64,000 bases of DNA from assembly GCF_001411555.2 (NCBI RefSeq), contig NC_049907.1, positions 4,286,243 through 4,350,242 of the forward strand, given 5' to 3'. Source of the DNA: Juglans regia. Taxonomy: Eukaryota; Streptophyta; Magnoliopsida; Fagales; Juglandaceae. Below are positions 12,654-23,174 of this stretch, one piece after another. The notes below the pieces were generated by a model that made no database searches, was not told where the DNA came from, and worked only from the letters and a program-made list of their open reading frames with translations. Each line of letters opens with the position of its first letter. Position 1 is the first letter of the stretch. Both the position numbers and the translations under genes were made by a program.

Positions 12654-13937
12654 AGAGGGACAGAGAGTTTCTCGTCCAGTATAGGAAGAGGAACAAGTGG
12701 GATGGCGAGTTTCTTGTTGAGTGCAGGCGAAGGATAGCAGTCGACTCGAGTCCGTTGAGTGCAAGAATGGAAGGGATTTGGGGGTAGTCTTTCGTCTTTG
12801 TGTTTTTCATTTTTTTTAAATAATATAACCCTTGAACACTACAAGAAAAGACCATTTTCCAGTGCCAACATTAGTCACAAAAAATGCCAAAAATAGACGC
12901 AAATAGACTTTTCCATCGATTTCCTATTTGGCACAGATTAGAAGCCAAAGCAGGGATACAACTGTTTTTTAGCAACGATTTGCGATAATTGTTGCAAATA
13001 AATGTTATTTCTAGTGGGTTGAAACTGCAGCAAATAGTTCATCGTTGGGAAAGAAAGTTATCGGTGAATATGTTTAGCAACAAATGTTTACAATTTCGCA
13101 GCAAAAAGCTTTTCTCCTGTTTGCAGCGTTAACTAAAATGGTTGAGTCTGGTCATTTTCGGCAACTAAAATTTGCCGAAAATAGTCTTTTACAAAATAAC
13201 AAAAAAACTAGTGAAACTGTATGGTTGTCATAGCCTAAAACACACAAAGGATGTGAACAATACATTATAAATACACTAAGCGGAGGAGATTAGAAAGGAA
13301 AGACAAAATAGTACATAATTGGAATATATGTGGCACAAGAAATCATTAAAGATATACTTGAAAACTAAAGTATATATGACTCTAGGTATCAACTCATAAC
13401 AAACAAGAAATAACCACGTTAACCAAAAACAGAGTTATGTTGGAAAAGAGTTCAACAAATTTGCTTGGTCTATCAGTGATGTACTAAGAGAGAACAAACT
13501 TGGGATGAAAAGCAATGCTCACCATGATAGCATCACCAACAGTTAATTGGATGCCATATCTTCCAGAGAGAGAAACTTCTCAACTAGTCCTAGAAAATCC
13601 TGCAAAATAAATTGCCAAAGATGAGCAAAGCAAAGAATCCTAATTCAAGCACATCGTTTTGATGGTTTACTGAGAGCAAGAAAATGCAGAGAGATAGAAA
13701 AACTTCTCAACTATTATTTTGATGGTTTACTTAGAGCAGGCAAAGGCAGGTCAAGAAGGTAAGCACATCATAATAGGAAAACCCAGTGCAAGTACTAATT
13801 TTATATCTTGCCCAATTGATAACAAATAAGTTCACAAATCTATTACACTATTACACTCTAGCAAACAGAATCAATATAACAATGTCAATAAAAAACACAG
13901 CTGCATCATAAACACTTAAATTTATTGAGAAGAATGA

Positions 13938-14135
13938 AAAGAGAAGGAAATGACAATGACACAAAGGAAATGAACAACAAGAGCCATTTTATTCCATACT
14001 TTAGTTGCAGACAAGCAATAAAAGGAAAGAAAAAAAAAAGAGAAGGAAATGACAATGACACAAAGAAAATGAACAACAATAACCATTTTATTCCATACTT
14101 TAGTTGCAGACAAGCAATAAAAGGAAGTCCTGGGG
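13938..14135. repeat. Two-copy tandem repeat, period about 99-102 bp
   Basis: The block GAGAAGGAAATGACAATGAC through CAAGCAATAAAAGGAA occurs twice, starting at 13941 and 14040, with few changes. The open frames across it on both strands are products of the duplication and show no known domain. Confidence 0.85.
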
Positions 14136-14302
14136 AAGAAATAATTACCACCCGCAGAGGCTTAGTAGAGGAAGTAGGTAGTTTTAGTTTTTTGAACAGG
14201 AGTGTTCAAGCAATGTCTCATTTTTCAACTTTAGTAGTGCAAAGGTTTAGCAGGGGAATGAACTATTTTCTTGTCATGTTTGAATGAATGAAGTCTACCT
14301 TA

Positions 14303-14624
14303 TATAAGGAATGAAAGCATTAAAGTGGGAATGGAAGAAATTAGCAAACAGATGATCACTACAGGATTGCAGAAAATCAGAAAAGAGACTTCATAATCTC
14401 AGTACGTGTACATAGCTATTCTAGGAAGTCCAAGCTGTTAGTCAATTGTATTTACTATTGCTCTTTTATTGTAGCATTCTCTAATTCATTTCTTAGCATA
14501 GTTTCCTTATTTACACAGCTTGTAATTATTTAGTGTGCATAGACTGTAATCATCCTATATATGTCAATAATATACACCCTCTCTATCTCAACTCGTGAGG
14601 TAACCTTTTCTCAAAACTTCTTTA
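14303..14624 (+). repeat. Left LTR of the copia element
   Basis: The 322-bp sequence begins TATAAGGAATGAAAGC and ends CAAAACTTCTTTA. It matches the right LTR with a modest number of substitutions and a small indel near 14510 (the right copy has an extra ATTGTAACAG-like segment). No TG/CA pair fits the ends. Confidence 0.85.
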
Positions 14625-14638
14625 TGGTATCAAGAGCC
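14625..14638 (+). other. Primer-binding site of the copia element
   Basis: TGGTATCAAGAGCC begins at the base after the LTR end. It is the initiator-tRNA-Met type site with one extra A relative to TGGTATCAGAGC, a common variant in plant copia elements. Confidence 0.8.
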
Positions 14639-14680
14639 AAAACATGTTGAAAGAGAGTGGTGTTCTTTATCCTTCCATAA

Positions 14681-17600
14681 ATGGATTCTTCATCCTCCTC
14701 TGTGTCTTCAGATACCTACTCTTATCTAGTCTCACAAAATGTTTCAAATTAGGTTTCCCTCAAACTTAACTTCTCTAATTTCCTACTATGGAAAACACAA
14801 ATGCTAAATATACTTGAGAGTTATGATCTACAAGGGTTCATCACGGGTGAAGTTCAAGCTCCACCCCAAATAATTCTTGATCGATCATCCAACTCATAGC
14901 AAAATCCACTCTATCACAAATGGCGCAGGTCTGATAGGTTTGTTAAAGGTTGGATCACAGCCACACTATTTGAGGAGGTTTTAGGCATTGTTGTGGGATT
15001 AAACACTGCCTTAGAGGTTTGGAGTGCTCTTGTTCGTGCCTTTGCAAGAGTATCTTCAGACCGTTGCCTTGCACTCAAGCAAAGGCTAACCTCTATCACC
15101 GAAGGATCTGATTCCTTAAGTGATTATCTCAGGAAACTCAAGACAATTTGTGATGAGCTTGCTTCTATTGGCAAGCCAGTTTCCGAACACAAAAAGTCTT
15201 GGTGGCTTCTCAATGGTCTTGGCAAGGAATTTGAGGCCTTTATAGACACAATGCTTAGGCCCCCTGTCCCCTCATATTTTGAAGTGGTAACATTACTTGA
15301 AAGTTATTCTGACAAGTACAAAATGATGCTCCTCCAGCATCAATGGTGTTCTATGGCCAAAAGTCTTACAAGAACATAAAACAGACTGGTCCCTTTACTT
15401 CTAAGGGACGTCGTTTTGTTTAAGGGCACACCAATGGGTCTAAAGCATCAACTCAGGGCCAACCCTCAAACAATTACTCTCGAGGTTCTAGCAACAGCAA
15501 ATCTGCACAAAAAGATGAAATTATTTGTCAAATGTGTCATAAAAGGAACCACACAGCTTTGAAGTGTTTCAATAGATTAATCATTCATTTACAAATGATA
15601 ATCTACCTCAAAGTTTTGTAGCAATGAAGATGGGAGAACCATCAGAAGCATCTTGGCATCCTGACATGGGAGCCACTGATCACATAATAGCAAGTCAAGG
15701 TACCCTCCAATCTTTGATTCCATATACTGGTCATGATGGTATAATGGTTGGGAATGGCAAAATATTGTCTATTACACACATTGGTAAGGCAATGGTTGGT
15801 CCTGCTCAATCACAACTTCAGTTAAATAATGTTCTTGTGGTACCTGATATCAAAAAAGATTTGCTCTCAGTTAGTAGGCTAACCTCAGATTTTTCACTAA
15901 AATTTGAGTTTGATGGACATGGTTTTGTGATAAAGAGCAGGATAACACAGAGGATAGTGGCAACAGGGAAGAAACAGAAGGTTCTATATGTTTTTAATGC
16001 TGCTGCATCAACTCTTCCAGAAAAAGAGACCTACTTCTCTTCTAGATTTCGATCAACAAATAAGTACAACTGGCACTTAAGGCTGGGACATCCAAATTCC
16101 AGAGTTTTTGATTATCTCTGTAATAAAAAGTTCATTTCATTTGATTCTAAACAACATTCCATTGGAATTTGTACAAGTTGTAAAATGGGGAAAGCTTCAA
16201 AATTACCTTTCCTTCCTAGACAGAATAATATCAATGTTCCCTTTTCAAAAACACATTGTGATCTATGGGCACCAGCTCCCACTCCCTCTCGAGAAAAATA
16301 CAGATTCTATGCCATTCTCATTGATGAGGCTACCAACTTTACTTGGTTAATTCCACTAAAGCATAAATATGATCTTTTCCAAGCCTTTCTTCAATTTCAC
16401 ATGCTTGTCACTTGTTAATTTAATGCCAAAATACATGTTTTTCAAAGTAATGATGGTGGTGAATTTAATGACAAGAACCTTATTGCTTATTTTCAAAAAC
16501 ATGGAATTATCCACCAAGCTGTCTATCCTAAGACACCTGAATAAAATGGCAAAGCTGAGAGGAAATATTGAAGTATTACAAATTTGGGCTTAACCTTGAT
16601 GTTTCATGCCAAACTCCCAAACAGATTCTACTTAGACTATTTTTCCACTGTTGTTTTTCTATTAAACATGTTACCATCATCTATGCTTAACGTGGACTCT
16701 CCTTTTCTCAAACTCTATGATAAGAATCCAGATGATAGCATCCTTAGAATTCTTGGTTCTAGGTGTTTTCCATATCTTGGAGACTATAGGTCTAATAAAC
16801 TAGAGCTCAAGTGACTGCCATGTGTTTTCATTGGGTACAACACCAAGCATAAAGGGTACATATGTCTTTATCCACCCACTGGTAGAGTTAATATTTCAAG
16901 GCATGTTGTTTTCGATGAATCTGTCATGCCATACTATGAACCAACTCAGTTGTATGCTTCTCCTCCTGTTAAAGGTGATTTCTCAAGTTTTATGGAATGG
17001 CACAATGACAATCAGCCATTACCCTCTGCTTTTGCACCTACTCCTTTAAATTTAACTCCAAATGCTATTGCATCTACATCCTCCTTTCCAACTCAATCAA
17101 AGTCATTACCCTCAAACAGTTCCCAAACTTCATCTTAACATGTTTCTTCTCCCAATACTCAGACAGCTCCCTCATCATAGATTGTTGCTAAAATAGGATT
17201 GCAGGTACCACCATTGCAACATCAGATGCAAACCAGAGCCAGAAGTGGAATTCATAAACCAAATCCACGATATGCAAATCTGCATAACCTGGTGAACATA
17301 CCTGCTGAACCAAAAATAATCACAGCTGCAAAGAATCATCCTAGATGGTCTGCTGCAATGGAAGAAGAACTACAAGCTCTTGTTGTGAATGACACATGGG
17401 AATTAGTACCAAGAACATCTTATATGAATGTGATTGGATGCAAGTGGGTGTACAAGGCTAAGTTAAGAGCAAATAGCACACTGGAAAGGCTTAAAGCTCG
17501 ACTGGTTGCAAAGGGGTATAGTCAAGTTGATGGTGTGGACTACTCTGAGACTTTTTCACCTGTGGTAAGGCCAGCTAGTATTTGTGTTCTTCTTACACTT

Positions 17601-19721
17601 GCTACTGTCAGCAAATGGCCACTTCATCAATTAGATGTTAAGAATGCTTTCCTCCATAGATATCTTAACAATCATGTTTATATACATCAACCTCCAGGGT
17701 ATATAAATAGAGATAACCCATTGCATGTGTACAAATTAAAAAGAGCCTTGTGTGGCCTCAAACAGGCACCTAGAGCCTAGTTTGACAGGCTCAGTGATTA
17801 TCTTCTTCAGCTTGGATGTTACTCAAGTTTAGCAGATCCAAGTCTCTTTGTTTCACACTCAACACATGGAGTACTCATTCTTGTACTTTATGTAGATGAT
17901 ATGGTAGTAACAGGTGACAACCCACAAAGAATTCAGTGGCTAATCTCACAGCTCAGCACTCAATTCTCAATCAAAGACCTTGGGTTTCTTCATCATTTTA
18001 TGGGTATTGAAGTTCATAAACATGGTACTGATATGCTTTTGTCACAACATAGGTATATTGTAGACTTAATCACTCGAGTAAGTATGCATGAGAGTAAGCC
18101 ATTGTCAACTCCTATGCCATCAAAAGGAGAACAAAATCTGGTGCTCATGAATTATTTCCTGATGTCAAAACATATAGAAGCCTTGTTGGTGTTTTACAAT
18201 ATTTAACCTTTACAAGACCAGACATTTCCTATAGTGTCAATTATATTTGCCAATTTATGCAAACTCCAACAGTGAGCCATTTTTAGCTTGTTAAAAGAAT
18301 CCTAAGATACTTGCAATGCATTGCTACTCTTGGTCTTAGAATTCTGTCCAATAGTACACTTGATCTATATGGGTTTTCAGATGCAGATTGGGCTGGCTGT
18401 CCTACTACAAGAAGGTCTACAACAAGTTTTTCCACATTTCTTAGAAGTAATTGTATATCATGGAGTCCAAAGAAACAACCTATATTGGCTAAATCAAGTG
18501 CAGAATCTGAGTATAGGGCTATGGCTTCTACTCCAGCTGAGTTAACATGGTTGTCTCTACATCTAAGGGATCTTGGTGTTCCATTAACCAAAGTTCCATT
18601 ATTGCATTGTGATAATATGAGTGCATTATACATGAGTATTAATCCTGTTCTACATGCTCGAACCAAGCATATCGAGCTTGATTATCATTATTTTTTTTTA
18701 TAAATGATCTCATTCCATTAATAAAAATGGACATACAACTTTGACTTAAAAAGTCAGTTACAAACGTTAATAGCACCTCAGCACACTTTCGTAGCTGACA
18801 TGGTCTAGCCCAGACGACAAAACTCTAAAGACCGAGATCTAAGAGATTCGTCGTACACATCTCTGTCCCCGACAGAGTAAACAAACCCCATACCTCGACT
18901 ACGCGAGGTAGGGTACACCAATCCCATACACCGCCAAAGCGGAGATGGGAACATACCACCAATTCGGACCATGGTCCGCGGGGACTAAATTTTTATTTTT
19001 ATTTTTTATTTTTATATAAAACAGAACACAAGAAAATACATTGAAACACAACTAAAACCAACAGCAGAAGAAAAACTCCGAACGGCTGCGGAGGCGCGTG
19101 CAGAACACGCGCCACCCTGGGAGAAATCTTGGAAGTTCCGGGCTCACAGACCCCAGCGGCGCCGCGCGTCGCGAGAAGGCCACTCGCCGAACGCCTACGA
19201 GTTTGTTGGCCGCGCGTGCGAGCAACTCGCCACTCCGGATGGCATCGCCTTCGGTAGACTTGAAGATCGGCGGCTGGGCAACACCAAGGGGAGGCGCGTG
19301 CTGATCTATTGTCGCCGGAAAGACCAGATCCGGTGTTCCCCCTTATTTAGCCTACAAAAACAAAATCACAAAAACGGAGCTGCTGTGCGCACAGAGCGGA
19401 CGGAGGAGGGAGAGGTGGGGCGAGGGGGAAGGAGCCGAAGCTCCCACCCCCTCGAGAGAGACGGGTTCGAGGCGCTGAGGGAGGCGGGCAGGTTCGGGAG
19501 AGACGAGAGAAGTTAACGGGAGACGTTTGTATTTGGATTCAGAGGCTTGATTATCATTATGTAAGGGAAAGGGTAGCTCTCGGGTCATTAGAAACCAAGT
19601 TTGTCACTTCACTTAACCAACTGGCTTATATCTTCACCAAGCCACTTCTTAAGGCACAATTCATGCAGCTAAGAAACAAACTTGGCATTTTCTCTCTACC
19701 ACAGCCAAGTTTGAGGTGGAA
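14681..19721 (+). pseudogene. Copia gag-pol polyprotein remnant
   Basis: The gag region starts at an ATG at 14681 and includes the UBN2-type gag core (about 14993-15379) and a CX2CX4HX4C zinc knuckle near 15525-15570. Protease follows near 15660; its active-site triad reads D-M-G where D-S/T-G is expected. The pre-integrase HHCC region (WHLRLGHPN, then CTSCKMGK) is at about 16070-16190, followed by an integrase core broken by stops. Reverse transcriptase (17199-18200) keeps KWVYKAK, the LDVKNAFLH block and the catalytic YVDD at 17889-17900. RNase H (18311-18690, SDADWAG) resumes after the retroposon at 19561. In-frame stops at several points (for example after the first gag segment, in integrase and near 17780) show that it is dead. 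Product: a self-replicating retroelement polyprotein, now inactive. Confidence 0.9.
18692..19544 (-). mobile_element. Retroposon insertion (LINE-derived, internally deleted) in copia RNase H
   Basis: The 853-bp insert is flanked by an exact 16-bp direct repeat, GCTTGATTATCATTAT (18676-18691 and 19545-19560). Its left end is a T-run, i.e. a poly(A) tail read on the minus strand. These are signs of target-primed reverse transcription. Removing it restores the RNase H frame around the conserved DYHY motif. The 5' half (19080-19544) is strikingly GC-rich, while the 3' half is AT-rich. No reverse transcriptase is present, so it is either an internally deleted LINE or a non-autonomous LINE-like retroposon. 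Confidence 0.8.
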
Positions 19722-20051
19722 TATACGGAATGAAAGCATTAAAGCAGGAATGCAAGAAATCAGCAAACAGATGTTCACTTCAAGATTGCAAAAAATCATA
19801 AAAGAGATTTCATAATCTTAGTACGTGTACATAGCTATTCTAGGAAGTCCAGGTTGTAAGTCAATTGTATTTACTATTGCTCTTTTATTGGAGCATTCTC
19901 TAATTCCTTTCTTAGCATAGTTTCCTTATTTACAGATTGTAACAGCTTGTAATTATATAGTGTGCACAGACTGTAAACATCCTATATATGTCAATAATAT
20001 ACACCCTCTCTATCTCAACTCATGAGATAGCTTTTTCTCAAAACTTCTTTA
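19722..20051 (+). repeat. Right LTR of the copia element
   Basis: The 330-bp sequence begins TATACGGAATGAAAGC and is preceded by the purine-rich TTTGAGGTGGA, the expected polypurine tract. It ends CTTCTTTA followed by the target duplicate CCTTA. Confidence 0.85.
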
Positions 20052-20056
20052 CCTTA

Positions 20057-21329
20057 TTGAGGATACAAATAAACATAATAAAGTCTAGCATACATAATAA
20101 GTAAAAATGGACTTCCCCCATCATTAACCAAAGCGATTAATTCGTTAAAGATAGTTGAAACGAATGGAGATTCCTAAAACCCAGTCAAGTCATGCTTTAA
20201 AAAGATAACATCTTTTTACTAACAGGAAGGAATCCAAAGAGATACTTGCATAAGCAAGTTCAAAGTGTAGTAAAAGTTGCTTAAACTCTGGCTTGGATAT
20301 GCATTTGTTGGGTCTGACCACTTCCTAAGTCATTCGTAAAAAGGAAAATGTTAGTACTACAACAAATTTCATCCATAAAGTAAAATAAGGAAAGTCATGG
20401 AAATAGATGATAAATGTATTTGAATTAATAAATAAAATGCTTAAGATCCACCAACATGCAAGCTAGCCAATTGCAAAACTAGCTAGAGCTCTACTTGAGC
20501 TTGTCTCTAGTATAATCAAACCGGGATTGAATTCTTGAATATTAAATTGATACTCAGCTTGTTTACATCTCTAAACAAGCAGTCAATCTCCCGGTCCATC
20601 CTTATTAACGTGTCCCAGTCTTACTTCCACTTTTCTTTTTCTCTCTTGTTTGATTGCAATTTGCTGGTAAACTACTTTCCCACTTTTAGTTGGGATATTG
20701 GTTAATCAAAGTACTTTATGCTCCTAATATTTGACAGATCAGCAAAACGTAAATTTAAAAAAAAAAAAAAAAAAAAAAGAACAATGCTCCAAGTCCTACC
20801 CTTCATTACTTGCAGTGGACCGTGAGGGGGTGGCCTTGCGGCTGTGTGGAGGACTAACTTGCCGTGGAGCTGTGCCGTGAAGGAAGGCGATGCACGGTGG
20901 GTATAGGAGCTTGAGTGAGATTTGTGAGGGAGAGAGCATATCGACTGTGAGAGAGAGGGGGAGCTTTGGTTGAGGGCCTGGGGACCGTGAGGGGGTAGCT
21001 ACACCTATAGCTGGAGGTGGTGCGGTGGCATTGGGAACTCAAGGGAGAAGTGAGAGAGAGAGATCTAGGAGAGAGAGAGAAGCTGCGAGGGAGGGGCTTG
21101 GCTGGGTTGGCCGATGACAATGGAGGTGGACAGTGATGGTGGGTCGACGTCAGCGTGGAGTGCCTGCTGCATGGAGGCGTGAAGAGTATAGATCCGACAA
21201 GAGCAAAAGAACAACACTGGGAGGAAGAGAGAGAAGGGAGTGGAAAAAGTGAGGGGATCTAGGCTTTTGAAATCATGACCTTTTGTGGTGATCATAGTCG
21301 TGCAAAAGATTTATGTCCCTTACTAGGAG
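20057..21329. other. Interior of the CACTA-like element, no gene recognised
   Basis: The stretch holds a pure A-run at about 20757-20779 and a GA-rich block at 20890-21290 (CT-rich on the minus strand). The minus-strand frame at 20854-21120 is driven by that composition and shows no domain. I see no other feature. Confidence 0.5.
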
Positions 21330-21623
21330 GTGCTGTTGCAGAGGCAAAACAGTCGTCGAAAAAATAAATAGTTGCAGCATTTTCCCTTTATCGCCGCAAA
21401 GAAAATCCACCTATAGTAAAATTCACTTTTCGCGACTAAATTTAGGTCACTGGAAATGAGTTTAGCTGTAAATATTTTGAACTGGTCATAAAAGATCAAA
21501 ATATCGCCACAAAAAGTTTGGAAACTATTCACAGCAAAATACAAACCAAAATTTCTACGACAACTTTGCTTGCGCCGCAATAAAGTACTATTAGCAAAGA
21601 GGTTTGAAAAATTTTGTATAGTG

Positions 21624-22412
21624 CAAGAAATGTACCGTAAATGCAGAACAGTTGTAGACATCTTCAATATCTTCTCTCTTCCCTCGGCCGTTGAAAGAGA
21701 GAAGGAGCTTTCCATTCCTTTTTTCCTAATATTTCGTACACTTGTCAATTGGGCACTGCTAGAAAGAATGTTTCTATATAAATATTGGGCTTGGGCCTAA
21801 AATTGGGCCTTGCCTTTGTTGGGGCGATCTTGACAACGTCGATAAATGGAACTCCATGGCTATACGGGGCTCAAATAAAAGGATAATTATAGGGTGCACA
21901 AAAAATGTGCATTCCAAATATGTAAATGAGTTTTTTAAAAAGTATTTTTTAAACATCTTTAATTATTAAGAAAAAATATATATAAATTTACTAATAGTCA
22001 ATTCCTTAGCCCTTAAAAAATATATATATATCAGTGGACATATTTGGTAGGCATATTCGAGATTAGTACTATCATTTTCCATTTTCCAACTAGTAATTAT
22101 GTTCCAATTTGAAAATTGAGGAATGATAGTTGCAATCATAAGCGTATAAGCGCTGCACAATCACTTTAAAAAAAAGTAAATAAATACAGGACACCACATG
22201 AAAAAAAAAAAATTTTTAACAGTAGACTCCACTCCTTTTCGAAGAGACTGCACGGCACTTGCGCACTTCACGAGTGTATGTAGCATTACTCTTGAAAATT
22301 TTGGTTACGGACCGTAGGGAGAAAAGGTGGTGAGCGCTAGCAAGTTAGTACCAGGTTTAGTTTACGAAAGTGAACAGAAAGCTCCATCTATTTTCTATGT
22401 ATTCTCAAGTCA
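21624..22412. other. Intergenic, no gene recognised
   Basis: The DNA is AT-rich with homopolymer A runs near 22008 and 22201. It contains a CACTGCTAGAAAG motif near 21755, resembling another CACTA-type terminus, but no partner end is visible. It lies just outside the inverted duplication arm of gene A. Confidence 0.5.
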
Positions 22413-22634
22413 GATCCATCAATTTTGACAAATTGAGAATCTCATCCCTGCGTATATGCTAGATGTGCAGATATCTTCTTAGCCAAACAGGATTTGGAAC
22501 AGGTAACGGTTCTACTTTTTTCAGTGCAAATTGTGCATGTAACAACATAATCCCTAACAATCTCCCAATAAAAGTACTTTGATAGATTTTGATTCTTTGA
22601 ATAAAAGGACCATTTTCTCATTCTTCTCAAGTCG

Positions 22635-22635
<1 letters not shown>

Positions 22636-22673
<38 letters not shown>
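22636..22673. repeat. (CT)n microsatellite
   Basis: A nearly pure CT dinucleotide run of about 38 bp. It lies in arm A; the paralogous place in arm B (near 61240) lacks the expansion. Confidence 0.95.
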
Positions 22674-22678
<5 letters not shown>

Positions 22679-23174
22679 TCACTCTGTCACTTGGAAATAA
22701 GAAATTGATCAATAGTCAATAGTCTCATTCAATTTGGATTCCTTTCCTCTCCTATCTTTTCTAAAACTCTTTTCAAATTCAATTCATTTTCTTTGTTTAA
22801 TTTGGTTCTTTGAGAATTTTCGAATTAAACAAGAAGTAGAAGGTAGCATAAAGATTATCACTTTCAAATTTCAACCCATTTCAGGGCGTTTCTCCTGGTT
22901 AAAGAAGTTTCACAAGCAAATGAATGTTGGTAATTAAGAGGAATAGAAACACATTTTAAACAAAAGAATGTTGGCCGTTGTAGACCTTCTAGTCGGGATT
23001 TAATGAAAACTGTACGGAGATGGAAGAAGAGTGTAGCCTCAAATCATTTATTTTAAGCATGAATCTTGACACAAACATGTTACATACCACTCATAAGTAC
23101 TTCACGATATTAAAAAGACATAAAACATGTGAAACAAATTAAGGTCAAGTATGTCTAGTAGCCCTGTTCTTGTT

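Larger units (their letters stand above)
14303..20051 (+). mobile_element. Decayed Ty1/copia retrotransposon with TA...TA ends
   Basis: Short LTRs (322 and 330 bp) enclose copia-ordered domains: gag, protease, integrase, reverse transcriptase, RNase H. The target duplication CCTTA is exact (14298-14302 and 20052-20056), which places the LTR ends at TATAAGG...CTTTA, so the ends are TA...TA and not the canonical TG...CA. A primer-binding site TGGTATCAAGAGCC follows the left LTR directly. The element sits inside the CACTA-like element. The coding part carries several stops and frameshifts and is interrupted near its 3' end by a retroposon. Confidence 0.9.
12837..21623. mobile_element. Degenerate CACTA-type element hosting a copia insertion
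   Basis: The left end is CACTACAAGAAAAGACC, a common plant CACTA terminus. The proposed right end, TTTTGTATAGTG at 21612-21623, is a weaker inverted match (CACTATACAAAA). Both subterminal zones (12850-13200 and 21330-21620) hold short recurrent pieces such as GCAACAAAT, GCAGCAAA and CGCCGCAA in both orientations, as CACTA ends do. The flanking triplets are GAA and CAA, so the 3-bp target duplication is not exact. No transposase frame is recognisable. About 5.7 kb of the interior is the copia element at 14303-20051. The right boundary is uncertain. Confidence 0.45.

Noticed and set aside
13906..14287. Three overlapping frames with internal repetition
   Set aside because: They are created by the two-copy tandem repeat; sense and antisense are equally open.
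19098..19588. GC-rich frames within the retroposon
   Set aside because: Open on both strands because of high GC; no known protein domain; the segment is a retroposon 5' region.
20854..21295. Ser/Pro-rich minus-strand frames
   Set aside because: Produced by a GA/CT-rich tract; no domain, and the two frames are not joined by convincing splice sites.
21323..21748. 141-codon minus-strand frame
   Set aside because: Coincides with the subterminal repeat zone of the CACTA-like element and has no recognisable protein character.
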